NCBI RefSeq assembly: GCF_024259865.1
Contig: NZ_JAKUDN010000001.1
Span: forward strand, 58,303-122,302
Direction of reading: 5' to 3'
From: Candidatus Synchoanobacter obligatus
GTDB lineage: Bacteria; Pseudomonadota; Gammaproteobacteria; Comchoanobacterales; Comchoanobacteraceae
DNA length: 64,000 bases
Below, piece after piece: positions 1-8,696 of the stretch. Under the pieces are notes generated by a model. It worked only from the letters and a program-made list of their open reading frames with translations, had not been told where the DNA came from and searched no databases. Position 1 is the first letter of the stretch, and each line of letters opens with the position of its first letter. The translations under genes and the position numbers were made by a program.

Positions 1-1255
1 ACTCTAGCTGCGAAAACCAAGAAAACACCTCTAAAGGGTATTTGTTGATATCAGATAGATGACTCACTGGTTGCGATATCTTTTCTGCTAGCTGATTTAT
101 AGTTTTAGATATAAAGAAGCTCTGTAAGGCTCTGCAGCCCATAAATACCAGATTACCCATACTTGTTACACTATCAGGGAGTGTCACCGAGGTTAAGCCT
201 GTACAGCCCCTAAAAGCATAATCTTCAATACTCGTTACATTATTTGGTATTGTTGTAGTTATTAAGCCAATGCAGCCATTAAATGCGCTTCTTTTAATGG
301 TCTGTAAGCCATTAGGAACCTTTATATGGGTTAAGCTTCTACAACCTGAAAATGCTTCTGCCCCAATCAACCCTACAGTATCTGGGATAGTCATAGTTGT
401 CAATCTGATGCAGTCGTAAAATGCCGAATCACCAATACTTGTTACACTATTTGGGATCGTGACTTGAGTTAAGCCTACACAGAACATAAACACCCTACTT
501 CTGATAATCGTTAAACAAGCTGGTAGCGCAATAGATCTTAAGTTTGTGCAGCCCGCAAATACATCATTACCAATATCCGTCACACTATCTGGAATGGTCA
601 CAAAGGTTAAGACCCTAAAGCCTCTAAATGAACTATCCTCAATACTCGTCACACCAGCAGGTATTTCCAATCTCCTTAAATTGGTGCATCCTGAAAATGC
701 CGTAGCACTAATAGCTTTTTTAGCATGACCTCTAGTTCTTACGGTTGCTAATAGCGGCCCTTCTCCTGTCACAACAACTGAAGTTAAACTTTTGCAATCA
801 TTAAATGCTCCCTCACCAATACTGCTAATACTATTAGAAAGTGTCACTGTTTCCAATCCGCCACATCCCTCAAACGCTCCCTCAGCAATATATTGTAAAC
901 CATATGGGAGAAAAATAGATTTTAAACTTCTGCAGCCCATAAAAGCCCTTGCACCTATTTTCATTACACCAGTAAAGGGTAATTTTTTTAAACTTTCACA
1001 ACCGTAAAATGCACCCGCACCTATACTCGTTAACCCTGATGTAGCAACAACATACTCTAAACTTTGACATCCCCAAAATGCTTCAGGATCAATAACTGTT
1101 ATACGACCTGGAATTGTCACCCATTTTAAACTTCTGCATGATTCGAATGCACGCGATCCAATCTTAGTGACGCTGTCTGGAATCACCACACTTTCATCAT
1201 TTGGATATAAATTCACACTCTTTAAAAAATTTTTATGTATGTTAAACTTTGGCAT
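1..1255 (-). CDS. BspA-type leucine-rich-repeat protein, partial (C-terminus beyond left edge)
   Basis: Open minus-strand frame starting at the ATG at 1255-1253 and running off the left edge, giving about 418 visible residues. It starts MPKFNIHKNFLK without a signal peptide. About 15 tandem units of roughly 23 residues follow the BspA/LRR_5 pattern VTIPxSVTSIGxxAFxxC. One unit near residues 150-175 is interrupted by a longer basic insertion. After the last unit comes a non-repeat segment containing KYPLEVFSWF, a possible weak version of the LPxE motif seen in the neighbouring paralogues. The units are more diverged from each other than in the downstream copies, so this is probably an older member. 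A role in binding host proteins is inferred from the family type only. Confidence 0.85.
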   Translation of the reverse strand, partial: MPKFNIHKNFLKSVNLYPNDESVVIPDSVTKIGSRAFESCRSLKWVTIPGRITVIDPEAFWGCQSLEYVVATSGLTSIGAGAFYGCESLKKLPFTGVMKIGARAFMGCRSLKSIFLPYGLQYIAEGAFEGCGGLETVTLSNSISSIGEGAFNDCKSLTSVVVTGEGPLLATVRTRGHAKKAISATAFSGCTNLRRLEIPAGVTSIEDSSFRGFRVLTFVTIPDSVTDIGNDVFAGCTNLRSIALPACLTIIRSRVFMFCVGLTQVTIPNSVTSIGDSAFYDCIRLTTMTIPDTVGLIGAEAFSGCRSLTHIKVPNGLQTIKRSAFNGCIGLITTTIPNNVTSIEDYAFRGCTGLTSVTLPDSVTSMGNLVFMGCRALQSFFISKTINQLAEKISQPVSHLSDINKYPLEVFSWFSQLE

Positions 1256-1423
1256 TATGTTTTTTTAATAATTAAATTCATAACAAAAAGATTTCTTTTT
1301 GTCAAAACATAATTACTTATCCTCTAACAATCTCTCTACATCATCACCTAATCAATATTCAGTTGATCTTGCATAGTAAAACCACCCAACTATAAACTAT
1401 TAAAACAGGCACCTACGGTTAAT

Positions 1424-1613
1424 CTAAGTCGCTGATACTCCTGAGCCCGTAACCGTTAAACTACTATTGATAAACGTACTATCACCGATACCGGTTACAC
1501 TATCTTAGCCCGCTGCTCTCTTAAGCTCTTTTACCTCACCTTTTTCAATGACGATTGTCCCAACAACAGAATGACCATCAATACTTTTAATCTCTCTCTC
1601 TTTCAAGTCTCAT
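1424..1613 (-). pseudogene. Decayed N-terminus of a sixth LRR gene
   Basis: Reading down from the ATG at 1613, the sequence matches the N-terminal cap of the genes at 3285-4553 and 7098-8138 ([19 protein letters not shown] is readable). A GA-dinucleotide tract at about 1591-1603 carries four extra bases compared with those paralogues and throws the frame into a stop after eight codons. Beyond the frameshift the cap is legible to about 1510, then an in-frame stop, a stub of one repeat (DSVTGIGDSTF) and another stop. The rest of the gene is gone. The surrounding 1256-1757 stretch holds no other gene apart from the tail ORF described separately. Confidence 0.75.
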
Positions 1614-1678
1614 AGCTAACATCATATTAATTGAATTGTTTAATCCTGCAGGAAACTTTATCTGTAATCAAGGATAAT

Positions 1679-1765
1679 TTAAACAAACCGCTTAAGCATT
1701 TCATCTGTTGGCGCGAGATATTCCTCTACATCATCACCCCATGCATCAAACATTTCCTTAGCCAT
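1679..1765 (-). other. 28-codon out-of-frame ORF overlapping the stop of the LRR gene at 1758
   Basis: The ATG at 1765-1763 lies in another frame across the stop codon of the upstream LRR gene. It opens a 28-codon frame starting MAKEMFDAWGDD and ending at a TAA at 1681-1679. A near-identical block sits after the LRR gene at 4701. All five residue differences between the two copies are amino-acid changing, so there is no sign of purifying selection on the peptide. It may be an ancestral C-terminal extension now out of frame, a frameshift product, or a passively duplicated 3' flank. Confidence 0.35.
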
Positions 1766-3152
1766 CTAGTTGTACTGAAGATGATACTGCTGTATGTTGA
1801 ACAAAACCTGAATAGAGTTCTTTAAGTTCATTATATTTTATAACCCCGGCAATCTCATCTGCTGTAAGCATCAATAAATTAGATCTCAGGGGGGCTACTC
1901 TTTCGCCTACATACTCCTTATAGACCAAATTCATAATAGATAACACCATCTCCTCTGGCAATACGTCCGTGTTTCCCTCAGGATCAATCATTCTTGAGAA
2001 TCTTTTCAAGCAAAGGAATATCAGCGTAACAAAGCCTCTGTGCATTGCTTCCTTAGCTCGAATAACTTTTGGAGCGCCACCTGGCTGAAAATATATTTTA
2101 TCCCTTGTCACGGAAGGATTCTCTCTTGGAAATGCCCGTCTTAATTTAAATAAATCCAATCCAGCAGCAATGTGTACTTCACCAAGACTTGTGCATTGGT
2201 AAAATCCATCCTCACCAATTGTCACCCATTTTGCAATCGCTAATTCTGTAAGACCCGTGCAGCCATTAAATGCACCCCAGCCAATATATACATCTTCTGA
2301 AATTTCTAAAGCAGTAATACCTGTGCAGTTTTTAAATACCTCAATACTAATTTCCACCTCTTCTGGAATCGTTACCTTTGTAATGCCTGTGCAGCCCCCA
2401 AATGCTTCTGAACCGATCCTCCCTCCTTCTGAAATCGTTAACTGTGTAATACCTGTGCAGCGCAAAAATGCACGCGCACCAATTGTTACCCCTTCTGCAA
2501 TTGTTAAATGCCTTACACCCGTGCAGTCAGCAAATGCACCATAACCAATACGCGTCACACTATCTGGAATCGTTAACTCTGTAATACCTGTGCAGCCCTG
2601 AAATGCATGATCACCAATTGTCACCCCTTCTGGAATTGCTAATTCTGTAAGACCCGTGCAGCCATAAAATGCATGATAACCAACTACCCCCCCTTCTGCA
2701 ATCGTTAGCTGTGTAATACCCGTGCAGCCATAAAATGCACGATCACCAATAGTCTCCCCTTCTGCAATCGTTAGCTGTGTAATACCCTTGCAGCCCCTAA
2801 ATGCATGATGACCAACTACCACCCCTTCTGCAATTGTTAAATGTCTTACACCCGTGCAGCCATGAAATGCCCCATAACCAATACTCGTCACACTATCTGG
2901 TATCGTAATCGATGCTAAGCCTGTGCACCCCTTAAATACCTCCTCACCAATACTTATCACACCATCTGGAATCACAACAATCGGGTCATGACCATAGTAT
3001 CTCTCTAAAAAACCATTGCGGATTTTAAAGCTCTTGTAACGATCATACGACTTTTTTAATGCTCTTATATGGGCTTTTATATCAATATTTACAATCAATA
3101 ATAAAAATACCGCAAAAAGCGCAATCATTGCAATCCACAACACGTAAGACAT
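1758..3152 (-). CDS. Membrane-anchored BspA-type LRR protein with C-terminal F-box-like motif
   Basis: 464 residues. A hydrophobic N-terminal segment (residues 3-24, WIAMIALFAVFLLLIV) followed by basic residues suggests a membrane anchor. About 12 LRR_5/BspA units follow (about residues 60-340), mostly 22 residues long, of the type LTIAEGxxIGxxAFxGCTGITQ. A non-repeat C-terminal module contains VTRDKIYFQPGGAP, a helix with FLCLKR, and LPEEMVLSIMNLVY at about 398-411. The same C-terminal module is in the genes at 4701 and, more diverged, at 3285. The first two repeats are identical at DNA level to internal repeats of the gene at 3285. Function unknown; a host-interaction effector is an inference. 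Confidence 0.88.
   Translation of the reverse strand: MSYVLWIAMIALFAVFLLLIVNIDIKAHIRALKKSYDRYKSFKIRNGFLERYYGHDPIVVIPDGVISIGEEVFKGCTGLASITIPDSVTSIGYGAFHGCTGVRHLTIAEGVVVGHHAFRGCKGITQLTIAEGETIGDRAFYGCTGITQLTIAEGGVVGYHAFYGCTGLTELAIPEGVTIGDHAFQGCTGITELTIPDSVTRIGYGAFADCTGVRHLTIAEGVTIGARAFLRCTGITQLTISEGGRIGSEAFGGCTGITKVTIPEEVEISIEVFKNCTGITALEISEDVYIGWGAFNGCTGLTELAIAKWVTIGEDGFYQCTSLGEVHIAAGLDLFKLRRAFPRENPSVTRDKIYFQPGGAPKVIRAKEAMHRGFVTLIFLCLKRFSRMIDPEGNTDVLPEEMVLSIMNLVYKEYVGERVAPLRSNLLMLTADEIAGVIKYNELKELYSGFVQHTAVSSSVQLDG
2854..2960. repeat. 107-bp block identical to 4033-4139 (LRR cassette copy 1)
   Basis: By eye, 107 consecutive bases here are identical to 4033-4139. The block codes for the first two repeats of the LRR gene at 1758-3152 and for internal repeats of the gene at 3285-4553. 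Flanking repeats differ at many positions, which points to recent recombination or gene conversion rather than plain common descent. Confidence 0.9.
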
Positions 3153-3284
3153 ATACTACTTCCCATTTATTATAATTTATTAATTAGCAGTTCTTCAGAA
3201 ATAAATCAAGCCTTCCCCCGAACATTATTGAATTTTATAAACTACCTTCAATAAGGTTTAGTACTATGATTGAGGATATCCCTG

Positions 3285-4553
3285 CTATAATGAGTTTGGC
3301 TTAGAGGGAACAAATCTTTCATACAATCCCTTAAGGTCATTATATGCTTCAACTGCTTCTCTCTCATTCTCTCTCAGCATCAATGAATCTGAATCTAGAC
3401 GTGCTGCTTTTTCAGGCAAACAATCAATACTTACAAAAAACATAATATACCGGAGCAATTCAGGAGGCAATTCAGGCAAGATAGCTTTACCTTCCCCATG
3501 CATTGTATGTATCCTTTCCGCGCAGAGTAACACCAGGTTAGCAAAACCTATTTGCATCACTCCTCTAAACCTAGGACAAGCAGGAGTTCCCCCTATTCCA
3601 AAATATATTTTCTCCCGTGTCACTGTAGGATTTACTCCTGGCAATGCCAATCTTAATCGAGATATATTCAATCCAGTAGCAATCTGTACTTCATTAAGAC
3701 TTGTGCAGCCCCCAAATGCACGATCACCAATAGTCACCCCTTCTGGAACCGTTAACGCTGTAATACCTGTGCAGCCATAAAATGCACTCACACCAATAGT
3801 CCCCCCTTCAGGAATTATTAACTGTTTAATACCCGTGCAGTAAGAAAATGCACCATAACCAATTTCCACCCCTTCTGGAATCGTTACCTGTGTGATGCCA
3901 CGGCAGTTCCCAAATGCACACCTACCAATTGTCACCTCTTCTGGAATCGCTAATTCTGCAAGATTCGTGCAGCCATAAAATGCATTTCGACCAACTATCG
4001 CCCCTTGTGGAATCGTTAACTCTGTAATACCTGTGCAGCCATGAAATGCCCCATAACCAATACTCGTCACACTATCTGGTATCGTAATCGATGCTAAGCC
4101 TGTGCACCCCTTAAATACCTCCTCACCAATACTTATCACCCCTTTTGCAATCGTCAGCTCTGTAATACCTGTGCAGCCATAAAATGCAGCCTGACCAATG
4201 GTTACCCCTTCTTCAATCTTTAACTCTGTGATTCCTGTGCAGCCTGTAAATGCATATCTACCGACTATCGCCCCTTCTGGGATCGTTAAATATGAAATAC
4301 CTGTGCAGTCCAGAAATGCAGCCTGACCAATTGTTACCCCCTCTGGAATCGTTAACTGTGTAATACCTCTGCAGCCCCTAAATACTTCAGCACCAATACT
4401 TGTCACATCCACAAGGTCATCTTTTGTAATCCTAAAGGCAATACTTTCTTGGCCAGCTACTGGCTCATACGATTTTAATTCACCACCCTCAATGATTAAA
4501 TGTCCAACAACGGAAGAACCATCAATACTTTTAATCTCTTTTTCTTGTTTCAT
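3285..4553 (-). CDS. BspA-type LRR protein, soluble N-cap, C-terminal F-box-like motif
   Basis: 422 residues with no signal peptide or membrane segment. The N-cap (residues 1-52, including KSIDGSSVVG and FRITKDDL) is shared with the gene at 7098-8138 and with the remnant at 1424-1613. About 11 LRR_5/BspA units follow, mostly 22 residues long (LTIPEGVTIGxxAFxGCTGIT). The C-terminal module has a VTREKIYF segment, a helix with LVLLCAERI, and LPPELLRYIMFFV at about 362-374, which fits the F-box/PRANC pattern LPxELxxxIL. An ending such as YNDLKGLYERFV is conserved with the paralogues. The lack of a Sec signal would fit cytoplasmic location or delivery by another secretion route; neither is shown by the sequence. 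Confidence 0.88.
   Translation of the reverse strand: MKQEKEIKSIDGSSVVGHLIIEGGELKSYEPVAGQESIAFRITKDDLVDVTSIGAEVFRGCRGITQLTIPEGVTIGQAAFLDCTGISYLTIPEGAIVGRYAFTGCTGITELKIEEGVTIGQAAFYGCTGITELTIAKGVISIGEEVFKGCTGLASITIPDSVTSIGYGAFHGCTGITELTIPQGAIVGRNAFYGCTNLAELAIPEEVTIGRCAFGNCRGITQVTIPEGVEIGYGAFSYCTGIKQLIIPEGGTIGVSAFYGCTGITALTVPEGVTIGDRAFGGCTSLNEVQIATGLNISRLRLALPGVNPTVTREKIYFGIGGTPACPRFRGVMQIGFANLVLLCAERIHTMHGEGKAILPELPPELLRYIMFFVSIDCLPEKAARLDSDSLMLRENEREAVEAYNDLKGLYERFVPSKPNSL
4033..4139. repeat. 107-bp block identical to 2854-2960 (LRR cassette copy 2)
   Basis: Second copy of the perfectly identical block. Here it lies in the middle of the repeat array of the gene at 3285-4553 and encodes GVISIGEEVFKGCTG plus the next unit. 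Both units are the 23-residue type inside an array that is otherwise mostly of the 22-residue type, so the block looks imported. Confidence 0.9.
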
Positions 4554-4621
4554 AGCTATCTCATATCAATTAATTTACTTAATTTTATAGAAATCTTATA
4601 TTTCATCAAGATTTTTTTAAT

Positions 4622-4708
4622 TTAAATAAACGGCTTAAGCACTTCATCTGCTGGCGCGAGATATTCCTCTACATCATCACCCCACTCATCAAACATTTCC
4701 TTAGCCAT
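4622..4708 (-). other. 28-codon out-of-frame ORF overlapping the stop of the LRR gene at 4701
   Basis: Counterpart of the block at 1679-1765. The ATG at 4708-4706 overlaps the LRR stop codon in a different frame and reads MAKEMFDEWGDDVEEYLAP and onward to a TAA at 4624-4622, 28 residues. A more decayed version of the same 3' sequence is visible at about 6411-6440. See the finding on the tail ORF for the alternatives. Confidence 0.35.
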
Positions 4709-6272
4709 CTAGTTGTACTGTAGATGATGCTGCTGAAGATTGAACAAAATTTGAATAGGAGGCTTTAAATGTATTATATTCTATAATCCGAGCAGTCTCA
4801 TCTGCTGTAAGCATCAATGAATAAGATTCCAGGGGAGCTACTCTTTCGCCTACATACTCCTTGTAAACCCAACTCAAAATATGCCTCTGAATCTCTACAG
4901 GTAAGAAAGGGAGCATTTCTGCATTAGGATCTTCCACAGCCTTACTCAAACTGTATAATCTTTCAAAGCAAAGGTGGACCAACTTAGCAAAACCTCTGTG
5001 CATTGGCTCCTTAGCTCGAATAACTTTTGGAGCGCCACCTGGCTGAAAATATAATTTATCCCTTGTCACGGAAGGATTTACTCCTGGTAATGCCCGTCTT
5101 AATTGAAACAAATCCAATCGAGCAGCTAATTTTATAGCAGTAATATTTCTGCAGCCATAAAATGCCTCAGCACCAATACGCGTCACACTTTCTGGAATCG
5201 TAATTTGAGTTAAGCCTGAGCAATACCAAAATGCCCCAGAACCAATACTCGTCACACTATCTGGAATAGTAACTGATGTTAAGCCTGAGCAATTCCAAAA
5301 TGCGTTATCACCAATGCTCGTCACACTATCTGGAATAATAACGGATGCTAAGCCTGAGCACCCCCAAAATGCCGAAGGAACAATACTCGTCACACTACCT
5401 GAAATAATAACGGATGTTAAGCCTGAGCAATCCTGAAATGCCAAAGGACCAATACTCGTCACACTATCTGGAATAATAATAGATGTTAAGCCTGTGCATC
5501 TATAAAATGCCCTTTTACCAATACTCATCACACTCTCTGGGATAGTAACTGATGCTAAGCCTGTGCAGTCACTAAAGGCATAACTACCAATACTCGTCAC
5601 ACTATTTGGGATCGTAACGGATGTTAAGCCTTCGCAGCGAGCAAATGCCGCTCCCTCAATACTCGTCACACTATCTGGAATAGTAACTGATGTTAAGCCT
5701 GTGCAGCGAAAAAATACTTCATAACCAATACTCGTCACACTTTCTGGGATGGTAACAGATGTTAAGCCTGAGCAGCCCTGAAATGCATAACCACCAATAC
5801 TCGTCACACTATCTGGAATAGTAACTGATGTTAAGCCTGAGCAGCCCTGAAATGCCCAACTACCAATACTCGTCACACCCTCTGGAATCACAATTGATGC
5901 TAAACTTGTGCAGCCTCTAAATGCCGAAAAACCAATGCTTGTCACACTATTTGGGATAGTGACTGATGTTAAGCCTGTGCAGTCCTGAAATGCCCCAGCA
6001 CCAATACTCGTCACATTATTGGGTATTTTAACATGCGCACGTTTAAGATGAGTCCAATTATACTGTTGTAATTCACCCATATCACTAATCTCAAATTCTG
6101 GCCGATAAAAGAGATAGGTAATAAAATAAGCTATGTTCTCATAAATAATGTGGCAGTATAAAAGCAATTGGCCGAGAAGGCTTGTGGATAAACTAAAGAA
6201 TTTATTTTTTTTCACGATCTTCGCATGGTTATTCATTAAATAAATTATAACTAAAAAAGGAATATAAATCAC
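4701..6272 (-). CDS. BspA-type LRR protein with hydrophobic N-terminus and C-terminal F-box-like motif
   Basis: 523 residues. Hydrophobic stretches at about 2-13 and 32-55 suggest membrane association. There are 13 very regular 23-residue units ([23 protein letters not shown]), the most uniform array in the cluster. The C-terminal module is close to that of the gene at 1758: VTRDKLYFQPGGAPKVIRAK, a helix with LVHLCFERL, LPVEIQRHILSWVY at about 457-470, then YKEYVGERVAPL and the terminal VQLDG. The start at 6272 is the longest option; an internal ATG at residue 13 is also possible. LRR_5 architecture is certain; cellular role unknown. Confidence 0.87.
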   Translation of the reverse strand: MIYIPFLVIIYLMNNHAKIVKKNKFFSLSTSLLGQLLLYCHIIYENIAYFITYLFYRPEFEISDMGELQQYNWTHLKRAHVKIPNNVTSIGAGAFQDCTGLTSVTIPNSVTSIGFSAFRGCTSLASIVIPEGVTSIGSWAFQGCSGLTSVTIPDSVTSIGGYAFQGCSGLTSVTIPESVTSIGYEVFFRCTGLTSVTIPDSVTSIEGAAFARCEGLTSVTIPNSVTSIGSYAFSDCTGLASVTIPESVMSIGKRAFYRCTGLTSIIIPDSVTSIGPLAFQDCSGLTSVIISGSVTSIVPSAFWGCSGLASVIIPDSVTSIGDNAFWNCSGLTSVTIPDSVTSIGSGAFWYCSGLTQITIPESVTRIGAEAFYGCRNITAIKLAARLDLFQLRRALPGVNPSVTRDKLYFQPGGAPKVIRAKEPMHRGFAKLVHLCFERLYSLSKAVEDPNAEMLPFLPVEIQRHILSWVYKEYVGERVAPLESYSLMLTADETARIIEYNTFKASYSNFVQSSAASSTVQLDG

Positions 6273-6633
6273 GTGATTTATAGCACAACTTCGACAGCCA
6301 CGCCTGCCGCTATAGTAACTTAAAATCCTTCCACCTAAGGGTCATTATTTCCTACTAGCCCTACAAGAACTATACGCCCTGTCTCTGCATTTGTTGATAG
6401 TTTATCGGCTAAATAAATAACTTAAGCACTCCACCTAGCGCTTGCCAGCATTCTTAACATAACCAAACATGCAGAATAACGATATATTTCCAAATTTTTT
6501 ATCATAAGGACAGATATGTTAGAACTAGGGCAAAACCGAGCAATAAGTTAAATATAAAACCTTCGCATAATCCATGTAAAACACTGAACAATAGACTTTT
6601 TTAAAACCTATGACACTGTGTAATAATAGTGTT
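6273..6633. other. Gene-free stretch with a relic of the LRR 3' flank
   Basis: No convincing gene on either strand. Around 6411-6440 there is a diverged version (TAAATAAATAACTTAAGCAC) of the 3' flanking sequence found at 1679-1765 and 4622-4708, suggesting that a further LRR copy once ended here. Confidence 0.4.
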
Positions 6634-7095
6634 ATGGCAATAAATATGAAAATAAAAGCAATTATCGCTAGTTTGTTATTAGTGCTATCGCCACACATTA
6701 TAGCAAGAGCGCAAACAAATAGAATATCATTAACAACCTTCGTTGAGATATTACTATTGTCAGTGGGTCTTTAACAATTAGCGTAACTAAAAATATGGTT
6801 CGTCAAGATAAATATAACAGCCAAGGCTCAGATCTTGTATTTCAGCCTAAGAGCAAAAACTCAGCAATTAACCTACCACTAAGAATCTGGAAGTGTCTCT
6901 ACAACATCTAATTATATTGCAACAATTGAAAAAGAACTGCGTCAGAAGCATGACAAAATTACAATCCATGTCAAAAAGATTAAGCAACACCCTCTTATTG
7001 TAAATGCAGGCATAACCTATATCATTATATATGATGCAATTACAGCAACATGTTGTATAGAAGTTTACAAACAATCAAATCTAGATAGGCCTTGA
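6634..7095 (+). pseudogene. Decayed small secreted-protein gene
   Basis: Starts MAINMKIKAIIASLLLVLSP with a classic Sec signal peptide and likely cleavage after IARAQ. The first frame stops at 6772-6774. The reading continues in a second frame with TIVSGSLTISVTKNMVRQDK up to about 6888, where a second frameshift leads into GSVSTTSNYIATIEKEL and on to a TGA at 7093-7095. Joining the three pieces gives one protein of about 150 residues that is hydrophilic after the signal. I do not recognise the family. The only plus-strand gene in the LRR cluster, now broken by two frameshifts. Confidence 0.6.
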
Positions 7096-7097
7096 AT

Positions 7098-8138
7098 TCA
7101 CGCATCTTGCCTGTCTTTTATTATTGTTAAGCTAAGTGTATGCATAGTTGTTTTTTTAACGCCTGCTTCTAAAAGTCCTTGCTTTTCATCAATGACATAA
7201 CGCTGACTTTCATATACTCTAAAATCAAATATATGACAAAGCAGATCCGATGCTTCAATAGGTGGGACCATGTCCACTTCTGCTGGAATCAGCCGGTTCT
7301 TAAGTGCTTCAACATAATAGATTTTACTCAGCCTCTCCATACAAAGCAAAAATGTTTTAACATGTTCCTTCGTTAATCCAACATAGCGCAAATTATCAAT
7401 ACTCATTACTTCTTTTGGTCTAACATGTTTCATAATTAAGAACATATTTTTTACACTCTTATCCATCAACTTATAAGTTTCTAGTTCTTTCAGATAAGAG
7501 AGCACAGAGTCTTTATAAGAGACAATCTCACTCGGTGCTAAATGCTTTTTACCAGTGAGAGCAGCCAATGTTTTATTTGGCACAGATATTGATAGATCAT
7601 TTAAGGCTGTGCAGCCATCAAATGCCCCCTCTCCAATACTCGTCACACTATCTGGAATAATAACGGATGCTAAGCCTGAGCACTCAAAAAATGCCTCATC
7701 ACCAATACTCGTCACACTATTTGGGATCGTAACGGATGTTAAGCCTGAGCAGAGTGCAAATGCCCAGTCACCAATATTGGTCACACTATTTGGGATGGTA
7801 ACTGATGTTAAGCCTGAGCAGCCATAAAATGCATAACGACTAATACTTGTCACACTATTCGGGATCGTAACGGATGTTAAGCCTGTGCACCCCTTAAATG
7901 CCTGTTTACCAATACTCATCACACTATTTGGAATCGTTAACTCTGTAATACCTGTGCAGCCCCAAAATGCACCCTCACCAATACTCGTCACACCCTCAAG
8001 GTCATCTTCTGGAATCCTAAAGGCCACCTCATCTTGGCCCGCTACGCTCCTAAACGCTATTACTTCACCTTTTTCAATGACGATTGCCCCAACAGCTGAA
8101 TGACCATCAATACTTTTAATCTTTCTTTCTTGTCTCAT
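7098..8138 (-). CDS. BspA-type LRR protein with a different C-terminal domain
   Basis: About 346 residues. An upstream in-frame ATG at 8150 would add four residues; I prefer 8138 because the paralogues at 3285 and 1613 begin at the equivalent M(K/R)xE position. The N-cap ([21 protein letters not shown]) is followed by only six 23-residue BspA units, highly similar in DNA to those of the gene at 4701. The C-terminal half diverges from the other LRR proteins: it keeps a helix with FLLCMERL but has [14 protein letters not shown] in place of a clear LPxE motif, then a unique tail. This looks like the same architecture with a drifted or exchanged tail. Function unknown. Confidence 0.85.
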   Translation of the reverse strand: MRQERKIKSIDGHSAVGAIVIEKGEVIAFRSVAGQDEVAFRIPEDDLEGVTSIGEGAFWGCTGITELTIPNSVMSIGKQAFKGCTGLTSVTIPNSVTSISRYAFYGCSGLTSVTIPNSVTNIGDWAFALCSGLTSVTIPNSVTSIGDEAFFECSGLASVIIPDSVTSIGEGAFDGCTALNDLSISVPNKTLAALTGKKHLAPSEIVSYKDSVLSYLKELETYKLMDKSVKNMFLIMKHVRPKEVMSIDNLRYVGLTKEHVKTFLLCMERLSKIYYVEALKNRLIPAEVDMVPPIEASDLLCHIFDFRVYESQRYVIDEKQGLLEAGVKKTTMHTLSLTIIKDRQDA

Positions 8139-8207
8139 AGCTGATTTCATATTAATTAAGTTGGTTAACTATAATTTCTTTATGATATTATGTCAAAAAT
8201 TCATACG

Positions 8208-8696
8208 TTAGGTTAAACTCTTAAGTGTATTATCAAGCGCTTTACCATCATCTCGAATATAACCAAAATGACCAACCAATGTGCCTGATTTATCATATAC
8301 GAATGTCTCTGGGGTATAAGTGGCATCTAGTGCATCCCATAATTGATTCTCATCATCTGCGAGAACATGATTAAAAGGGTTCCCATGAACATTAAAGAAT
8401 GGTTTGATTTTTGAGAGTGATTGTTTGTGTAATACCATAACCATCTTAATATTTGGGTACTTTTGTCGTATCTTTTTCCACATGGGGTACTCTAGTAAGC
8501 AATAGCCACATGTTGAACGGAAGAAAGTGATAACGCCTCCATCTTGTAGTACTGTTTCATTCATGTTTGAACCTGCCATCGACTCAAGTGAAAAACTAGG
8601 AAGGTATTTGGCATCCGTCGCTCCATTAGCCACCATCCAATATGCAAGGACCATAACCAATATAATCCCCCCAAGCCCTAATCCAATTTTTCTCAC
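8208..8696 (-). CDS. ccmG: CcmG/DsbE-type thioredoxin-like protein of cytochrome c maturation
   Basis: About 162 residues from a GTG start that overlaps the ccmF stop (GTGTGA), with AAAGGAG just upstream; a longer frame runs back inside ccmF but lacks support. A single N-terminal membrane anchor (GLGGIILVMVLAYWMV) precedes a periplasmic thioredoxin fold with the active-site motif STCGYCLLEYP and the cis-Pro region TYTPETFVYD. In system I maturation this protein reduces apocytochrome or CcmH so that haem can be attached. It lacks the usual tryptophan before the first active-site cysteine. Last gene of the ccmC-E-F-G set. Confidence 0.85.
   Translation of the reverse strand: MRKIGLGLGGIILVMVLAYWMVANGATDAKYLPSFSLESMAGSNMNETVLQDGGVITFFRSTCGYCLLEYPMWKKIRQKYPNIKMVMVLHKQSLSKIKPFFNVHGNPFNHVLADDENQLWDALDATYTPETFVYDKSGTLVGHFGYIRDDGKALDNTLKSLT

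Noticed and set aside
2257..2544. Plus-strand open frames across the LRR genes (also 546-728, 792-1007, 7555-7827, 7885-8103)
   Set aside because: They are antisense shadows of the repeats, have a periodic Pro/Asn-rich composition dictated by the minus-strand LRR codons, and lack ribosome sites.
6868..7074. 68-codon minus-strand ORF rich in Cys and Phe
   Set aside because: It is antisense to the decayed secreted-protein gene, whose signal peptide and frames are more convincing.
1758..8150. Regular 66/69-bp repeats that might look like a CRISPR or satellite array
   Set aside because: The repeats are continuous codons of BspA LRR units within long open frames, without spacers.
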